Shown here in pieces: positions 20,898 to 27,220 of a stretch of DNA of 27,220 nucleotides; the stretch's first letter is position 1, and each line of letters starts with the position of its first letter. The DNA is taken from positions 1-27,220 of the forward strand of contig WION01000633.1 of assembly GCA_015039365.1 (NCBI GenBank). Reading direction: 5' to 3'. Origin of the DNA: Amanita rubescens. Taxonomy: Eukaryota; Basidiomycota; Agaricomycetes; Agaricales; Amanitaceae. Both the position numbers and the translations under genes were made by a program. Below the pieces are notes generated by a model. The model searched no databases. It saw only the letters and a list, made by a program, of their open reading frames with translations, and was not told the DNA's origin.

Positions 20898-23255
20898 ATG
20901 AAGCTTCAAGTTCTTGTCGCGCTTGCGCTTCACGTATATCTCACCTGCGCTGCTCCGTCATCGACAAAGGTCACCTTGGACAAAGGTACTTTTGTAGGCA
21001 CAACGGATGGGAGAGTGAACAAATATCTGGGCATTCCCTACGCACAACCGCCGTAAGTTAAATGCGCCTCATCTGTCTCGTATATTGGTGCCTGATGCTA
21101 GGATAGTGTCGGCAACTTGCGTTATCGTCTTCCAGAGTCATACGGCTCCTACAGCGGTCACTATGATGCCACGAAGTTTGGCCCGTCATGTACCCAGGTG
21201 GCCCGGAAATTTCCCCATGTGCCCGGTGTCTCGCCAGAGATATTGGATTACTTGAACAACACTCTTTATCAAGTTTCTAAGCCAGACAGCGAAGACTGTA
21301 ATTATCCAAGCCTACTCTTCTACAATTGATTAAAATCCCTTTAACAGGCCTTACGATCAATGTGCTGACTCCTGTTGTCTCTGGCAACGAAAAGTTACCC
21401 GTCGTTGTGGTCCGTCGGCTTTATTCTATACGACCTTCTCTAACGTCGCTTTTCCTTGCAGTGGTTCCATGGAGGTGACCCGCGTTTATGCATTGATTGA
21501 ATGTGTATCGAAGTAACATCTCTTTTAGGTTTCTTCCAATTTAGCGGCAGCTCAACGTGAGTGTTCAGAATTTCACGAAGCAAAGTGACGTGCTAAGCGT
21601 GTTGATAGTTATGATGGCTCCAACATCATCACTCGTTCAGTAGCTCTCAACCAACCCATAATCTATGTCAGCATGAACTATCGGTAGGTCATTTTGGATC
21701 TTTCAGTCATACGTATTGAATCTTATTGCTAGTATTGGCGGTACGTGTTGGTATGACTGGGCGTGAAGGTGGCCTAACGCAAGATAAGGCTTTGGTTTCA
21801 TGGGCGGCGATGTCTTCAGGAATGCTGGCATAGGAAACCTTGGTCTTTACGATCGTAAGTCTTGTCGCGGTCGCTCCGTTCGTTTCTCTAATATCGAGTG
21901 ACAAGAACGTTTGGCCCTTCGGTGGGTCAACAAGTACATCTCGTCGTTCGGAGGAGATCCCACCAAAGTCACAATGTGGGTTCAACGTTCAATTAGCTTT
22001 CTACTTGGCTAAAGTTTCTCCTTACAGTTGGGGTCAAAACTCTGGCGCGTATTCCGTCGGTTCTCAAATGATCACAAACGGTGGCAACACCGAAGGCTTG
22101 TTCCACGCCGCTTTCATGCAATCTGGTGCACCCAGTCCGTTCGGTTATATGGACAACGTTCATGGCCAGCGTTACTGGAATGCTATTTCGAGTGAACTTT
22201 GCCCGACGGAAGTGGATAAGGTTGAGTGCATGAGGCAGGTGCCTTACGAAAAGCTGAGGGCTGCTATCGATGGCCAGCCCAATGTCTTCTCCTGGGAGGT
22301 ACGCTTTGGTTGATTTTTTGACTTGCACGGAATGTGACGCATCTCTCAGTCGGTCATCCCAGCTTGGTGGCCACGATCCGATGGTATTTTCCTCACGAAT
22401 ACTGCTCAGGAGTTGGTGGCACTGGACCACGTTGCGCCAATCCCTCTTGTCATAGGTGCGACCCTAATTTTCTGTATCGTTTCATTCTGACTATTTTTAG
22501 GTAACGTTGACGATGAGTCAACGCTATTCTCCTTTTCAAACTTAAACATTACGTATGGCACCTGTCTTTTGAGTCTGTTAATGTTATCATTCTCACGCAT
22601 CGAATTACAGCACTACTCAACTGCTCGGCAACTATGCCCACAGCAACATGTTCCCCTATATTCAACCCCAGGAACTCTCCATGCTTCTCGGTGCTCATCA
22701 ACCAGCCCCAAGTGCCGGTTCGCCATTTGACACCGGTGATGCCAATGCCGACCTGGGTCCAGAATACAAACGTCAGTCAGCCGCCAAGGGTGACTTGGTT
22801 TGGCAAGCTCCTCGTCGTTCCTTCATCCAGCAAGTCTATAACAAGCAACCATGCTGGTCATTCCGTAAGTATTTTCACGTGATTCGGATCGATCATTAAT
22901 CTTTGGTGTCTTTAGTTAGCAAGCGCTACAAGCAGACGCCTTACCTTGGATCGGTAAGCGATAGATATTCACAAACCAAACCAAGATACTAACGCACATG
23001 GTACCGTAGTTCCAAGGGTCCGATGTCCTCATGATCTACGACAAAGGTGATCTTCAGGACTATCTAATCAACTTTGTCAACAAGCAAGACCCGAACGGCC
23101 AGAACCTATACGAGTGGCCGAAATACGATATCGACAACGTTCCATTGCTGACGCTCTATGACAATCCAGATGTTCCGGTCAATATCACTACCGATGATTA
23201 TAGGAACGCCACCATCCAGGTGGATGTTTATCTTGCTCTCAAATACCCTTTGTAA
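20898..23255 (+). CDS. Secreted type-B carboxylesterase-like protein, triad residues replaced
   Basis: Fifteen exons join without any frame break into 544 residues, full length for the family: 20898-21052, 21107-21297, 21348-21409, 21462-21474, 21529-21556, 21609-21683, 21733-21740 (8 bases), 21789-21854, 21906-21975, 22028-22298, 22350-22455, 22501-22552, 22611-22864, 22916-22953 and 23010-23255. A signal peptide (MKLQVLVALALHVYLTCA) is followed by KYLGIPYAQPPVGNLRYRLP and the second family signature EDCLTINVLTP. The catalytic parts are altered. The oxyanion loop, normally HGGGF, is HGGFF (residues 139-143). The nucleophile motif, normally W-G-(E/Q)-S-A-G, is WGQNSG, placing Asn227 at the Ser position. 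The His motif, normally GSFHGSD, is GSFQGSD (Gln465). The acid Glu354 in NVDDESTLF remains. Known type-B esterases and lipases need the Ser-Glu-His triad, so this protein is predicted to lack hydrolase activity while keeping the fold, as in known non-catalytic cholinesterase-like proteins. A binding role is inferred. Confidence 0.88.
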
Positions 23256-23732
23256 TTTTTATCTACGAGCGAAAAATACACTTTCTTGCATCGCTGAGAT
23301 ATATTTTCTTGGACATTTATATATCGTTGGCGTTCAGTCCTATCAGTATCTAATCCATTAAGTCATTTAGCGTGGCTTGCTGCCGTGGTCGCTTTAGTCG
23401 AGAGATGACTTGTGCTGAGTGTTAGGAATGGTCACATTTGCGGTAAGAGGTATACTACCCACCATTCCATGACGCGATCAAGGATAGGGTGTATCAACCA
23501 GATTCACGCAGATTGTACTTTTGCTACGCGCGCAATTCTAAGTACTGGCCCTGCCACATTTATTCTAAAGCAGAAAAACGTAGTTTGCGGCAGAAGAGCC
23601 TGCAAAACGGTAAATTTCCAGCTCGTTCCCCACCCGGACCATTTCTCACTGGGGTCACCGTGATGACGGCAGATAAGGTTTCTAAGTCCGACTAATGACT
23701 CTGAGCGCTCGCGACGATGTTACTGGAGCTAC
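23256..23732. other. Intergenic between esterase and F-box gene
   Basis: No gene is supported; two overlapping plus-strand open frames (23412-23663 and 23489-23695) have no recognised content. Confidence 0.4.
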
Positions 23733-25628
23733 GTGGTTCGTCCGCACGCCTGTTTTTCTTCATGTCTTTTAATCTATCGCATAAGCAACCCCACTACATC
23801 ACTTCCACTCCCCGGCGATTTGCTCGAAGAAATTTTCATGCATCTAGACGCACAAGATCTCAGAAAGTGCCTGCCGGTATCAAAGCAAATCAACAATTTC
23901 ATACATTCCTCGGTGATCCTTCGGTATCGATTGGCCTGTCATGCGGCGGGCGTCGTTGACAACACGTATTGCACGCTCTCATTCGCGGCACGCTACGAGG
24001 CTCTGATGAAGCGAGAAAAGGCATGGTGCAGGTTTCAGCCAGCCTTTATAAAGACATTTGATGATGTGCATAACCGATATCCCGTGTGGGACTTGACATC
24101 GGGCGTCTATCTGTATTATTTCCATGTCTCGGTCCATATTTATCACCTGCACTATTGCTTGCTTCCATCCACACCCGACGATGTTCTACGATGGACAGCC
24201 ATACCCAATCATACTCCAATAGTCGAGTTGACCTGGAATCGTCCACGTGCAGATATTATCCGTGAGGCGGGCATGGCCATTGACGAACATGATCTCATGG
24301 TAACGTCATCTCGTGCGTTCGTCTAAAACCTATTTTATGAATGACACTCTCACTTTAAACACCAGGTCGACGCATGTCGATCAAGAAGGCACCATGCCAC
24401 GGTGTTCAATATACATGACTCTTCTTCAATTCTCCACTGGAGAATACCATCCGTTGGCACATTGTCCACGAATCGATATACAAGACAACTACGAACTAAA
24501 TCAGATCATTAAGCTGGAAATCGCCGGCGACAACCTTGCTCTCCTAGTCGGGACTCGCGGGGGGGATCAACTATATATCTTCGACTGGAAGACGGGCCAT
24601 AAGAGATTGGTAAGTAGCTACCCTAATCCATTTTCTTTCCTAAACATTTGTCTTTTTTGCGTTAGAAACATCGAACTTGGGAGAGGGCCTACTTTTTTCT
24701 TGCTTTTGTATCACCCGAAATTCTTCTGATACCCAACGATATCCGGGGCCAACATGAAGTTTGGGAGATCCCCAAGGAAGCAGATAGCGTTCCATATCAA
24801 GTGTTAAGTCTTCGTTTTCCTGCTCTATCCAAGGAATATTCTATCAGTGGATTTTATTGCAGTGGTCGACCTGGCCCACATAACGTTCTACGCACTTCAC
24901 CTAAACCATTCCACACTTCTGTAGACGAAACCACGATCATGATCAGGGTTGTTATTAGTACCGCCCTTTCCCCAAACCAAACCAACCGAACATTCGTTCT
25001 TTTCATCCGCCGCCGATCTCTTCTAGAAACCATTACGAACCTCAGACGGACAGGTGTGCCTCCCCCATTCAATGTTCTAGCTCATTCCAATAACGAGGTG
25101 GTCATGTATGACGACTCTGGAATGCCATACTCTTTCTCCACTATCACGGACTTTGAGGCACCCTCCGGAAAGGTGTATACCGTGAAGTCAATTCCTTGGT
25201 CTGAATGGGGACCACCTATCTCAAGGTGGCTCGACGTCGGGGGCAAGGCTCGAACCTGGTACACCTCTTCCGCTGGGCAAAGATGGATGCGTCTTGAGCC
25301 CGTCGATGACGACGAGAATGGTGAAAGGTGCCGACTCAGCATAGTCGATTTCAACCCATATAACGTCTGCAATCCTCAAGATAATCTGCCAGGAGAGTTG
25401 GTTGTAGGACGGAAAGGAGACTACTTTGATCATGGTAATGTTTTTGCGGAGGTGATCGAGATGGGATTGGGCTGTACGATATACACAGCTCCCGAGGTGT
25501 ATGATTATAATAGGTGGTTCATGGACGACGAGAGAGTGTTGGGTTTTAAGGTATTTGCAAGGCATGACTTTACGTCGTATAACTTACGGTTGGCAGTACG
25601 ACTGGGACTCGGAGCACGGAGGGGTTGA
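23733..25628 (+). pseudogene. F-box protein, mushroom type, frame broken
   Basis: F-box proteins link substrates to SCF ubiquitin ligases through Skp1. The F-box is at the N-terminus: LPLPGDLLEEIFMHLDAQDLRKCLPVSKQINNFI. Exons are about 23733-24299, 24366-24609 and 24666-25628 (TGA), with introns 24300-24365 and 24610-24665. The second exon carries LLQFSTGEYHPLA and DNLALLV...YIFDWKTGHKRL, and the third carries SPEILLIPND and a long C-terminal domain, as in the large F-box families of Agaricomycetes. Two problems are visible. The F-box frame has no ATG upstream (the open frame begins at a GTG, and a nearby ATG at 23762 is in another frame). In exon 2 the frame entering from exon 1 (HATVFNIH) differs from the one used by FSTGEYHPLA, so a net shift lies near 24412 (for example loss of an AT in an ATAT context). 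The rest of the protein is well kept. It is either a recent pseudogene or a gene with sequence errors. Confidence 0.7.
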
Positions 25629-25963
25629 AGAGATAACTGTATTCCATTTTGGCTGAGAGATTGTCATGCTTATGTGTCTGCTCGTCCTTGGTACTCGTCA
25701 GAAATATATCACTTGCTGCCTCGACATCTACAACACCCTCAATCATGATAAATGACTGGAATTAAGGTATTGACTTGTCACCGGCGGTGATGACGTTGGT
25801 TCAGTACAACTTCCTCATGGAAAAGACAAAACATCTTACTACTAGTACGTGGCATGTCTGGCAGTCGTATTTTTTCGCTTGGTTCTCCGGAGCGACGTTG
25901 TAGCTGCAAGTCTACACGCTTTATAAACCCATTCTACATAGCATTCTGAGTTTCCGCCACTTG

Positions 25964-26000
25964 TAGTACAGCAGTTCACGATTATGATTCTGCTGCGACG
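25964..26000 (+). repeat. 37-base direct repeat, copy 1
   Basis: TAGTACAGCAGTTCACG... ending in TATGATTCTGCTGCGACG. It matches 26733-26769 at 32 of 37 positions, including an identical run of 20 bases at the 3' end. Confidence 0.6.
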
Positions 26001-26732
26001 CCGAATGTGAAGTGTGAATTCTAAGAACAAATACGTGCTGCTCCAGGTTTGACTCGACATTACTACAGCGTACTATCACACAGTGCTGGCGAGAGGCACG
26101 CGAAGCACCAACAAGGTCCTGTAATGTGTCGGTGGCGAAAACTTATAAGCGCGCCACTCGAGTTCGCTGTCCCGGGATTACAATAACGACTAATCAATAT
26201 ATTCAAATCTGCATACAACTATGTACAATTGAAAGACTCGGACAAGGTTAGTAGATTGCTACAGTAACTGGAACCCGGTTGCAAGCTCTGGATTCAACTG
26301 CATTGATCATATTAATAAAACCCTCTTGGCACTGATTCACCGAAACGTACTAAATCCATGTAGGCGGCATCCTCCTGGGCTTTCTCCTTAATTTATGCAT
26401 CGCCCAGCCGAAAGGCTCGCCATTAACTGACGCATACCAGTCAGTTTACGGTGCAATCGATTTTCTCAGAGGTACTACGTACTGTAGACAGTAGCATGAT
26501 GGAGGTACCGATTGTTGTCATACCCCCAACGATATTTGGGAGCTGGCAGTCTCTTGATTGTGGTCCAATAAAGAGGTTCTGGGAATTGGCTGTGTTGGCG
26601 TTAGTTAAGTACAACATGGACAGCTGGGAAAGTACCATTACAGAGGTTGGTGTTCATTTCGCTGGTACTGAGGAGTTGAACGATATTTTATACCTGTATG
26701 ACCCCACAGCCTTCTGAGTTGCGGCGATGCCA

Positions 26733-26769
26733 TAGTACGCCAGTTAACAGTTATGATTCTGCTGCGACG
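26733..26769 (+). repeat. 37-base direct repeat, copy 2
   Basis: TAGTACGCCAGTTAACA... ending in TATGATTCTGCTGCGACG. It lies 769 bases downstream of copy 1 in the same orientation. The open frame 26451-26717 lies between the copies. Confidence 0.6.
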
Positions 26770-27220
26770 AGGGTGAAGAGTCAAACCAATGCGTGACGCA
26801 AGAATATAATGGAAAATGAAGCGTGAAATTTGGTATAAATCATGTTATATAGCACTGAGGATGCACATAGCATTACCTGTAAAAGAAATTGAATTCATAT
26901 GGATTTCGTCATGTTAGACTCCTTACTACCAAAAACGCCTCAAGGTCCTAGTACGGCTGAAGCGTCGCCGAAATCCTAATGCGTTTAAGGCGCACGTCGG
27001 TGAATGATAGCACTGCCTAAGGACAATAGAGTTGTGATGCGAGAACTGAGTCTTATAGTGTAAGTTACTTACTGCCATACTTGAAAAGAGCGACGGGCGG
27101 ACAGTAAAAATGACCCGACAAGTTCCTAAAGCAATTTGGCGGCGAAAGTCTAAATTAGGGCATGCCTTCCGCGTCAATTGTTTGCGACCTGGACTCCGAA
27201 TCATTTTGATCGCCACTGAC

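Larger units (their letters stand above)
25629..27220. other. Right-end interval, no supported gene
   Basis: The longest open frames are 26451-26717 (+, 88 codons, starting at a GTG) and 26926-27216 (minus, 96 codons); neither has a recognised domain. The interval contains a pair of direct repeats, at 25964-26000 and 26733-26769. Confidence 0.45.

Noticed and set aside
26926..27216. 96-codon minus-strand frame at the right end
   Set aside because: Basic, compositionally random product with no domain and no gene context.

Overview
The window looks like a piece of a basidiomycete (probably Agaricomycete) nuclear genome. Genes are broken into many small exons by 47-56 base introns with GT...AG ends, and the recognisable proteins (cyclophilin, Old Yellow Enzyme, a 15-exon type-B carboxylesterase, F-box proteins of the mushroom type) fit that group. 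No rRNA, tRNA, CRISPR or intact transposon was found. The species cannot be fixed from the sequence alone.

The left half (1-14215) is a gene cluster of one rapidly diverging family of small secreted proteins. I see six members or relics: A (1-298, partial), B (2310-2736, intact), C (4760-5845, frameshifted), D (9036-10180, His-rich, frameshifted), F (11397-11086, minus strand, clear pseudogene) and E (13238-14215, one frameshift), plus an orphan promoter relic (3479-3550). All members whose 5' end is visible share a core promoter (TATAAAGAGG type), an upstream palindromic box CTGCG-NN-CGCAG, a first exon that codes only Met-Lys, a ~55 base intron with a conserved 5' end, and a second exon coding the signal peptide (FTALxSIVALALISVAAAA). 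After the signal peptide the members diverge completely: a collagen-like GPP stretch (A), an N/Q/P/T-rich linker (B), 31-residue HGK/PPPP repeats (C), His-rich repeats (D) and 71-residue Pro-rich repeats (E). A and B end in a separate exon coding an eight-cysteine domain with almost identical spacing.

The right half (14938-25628) holds ordinary chromosomal genes, all on the plus strand: a cyclophilin with an intact active site but a one-base lesion, an LRR/F-box-like protein, an Old Yellow Enzyme flavin oxidoreductase with a C-terminal one-base lesion, a full-length secreted type-B carboxylesterase whose nucleophile Ser and catalytic His are both replaced (a predicted pseudoenzyme), and an F-box protein. 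The last 1.6 kb has no gene I can support.

Many reading-frame breaks in the window are single-base losses, often in C-rich runs, while the 1635 coding bases of the esterase and genes A and B have none. Sequencing error and real decay cannot be separated from the sequence alone, so frameshifted members are labelled cautiously. The exception is F, whose lost start codon and lost splice acceptor are substitutions and point to true decay.
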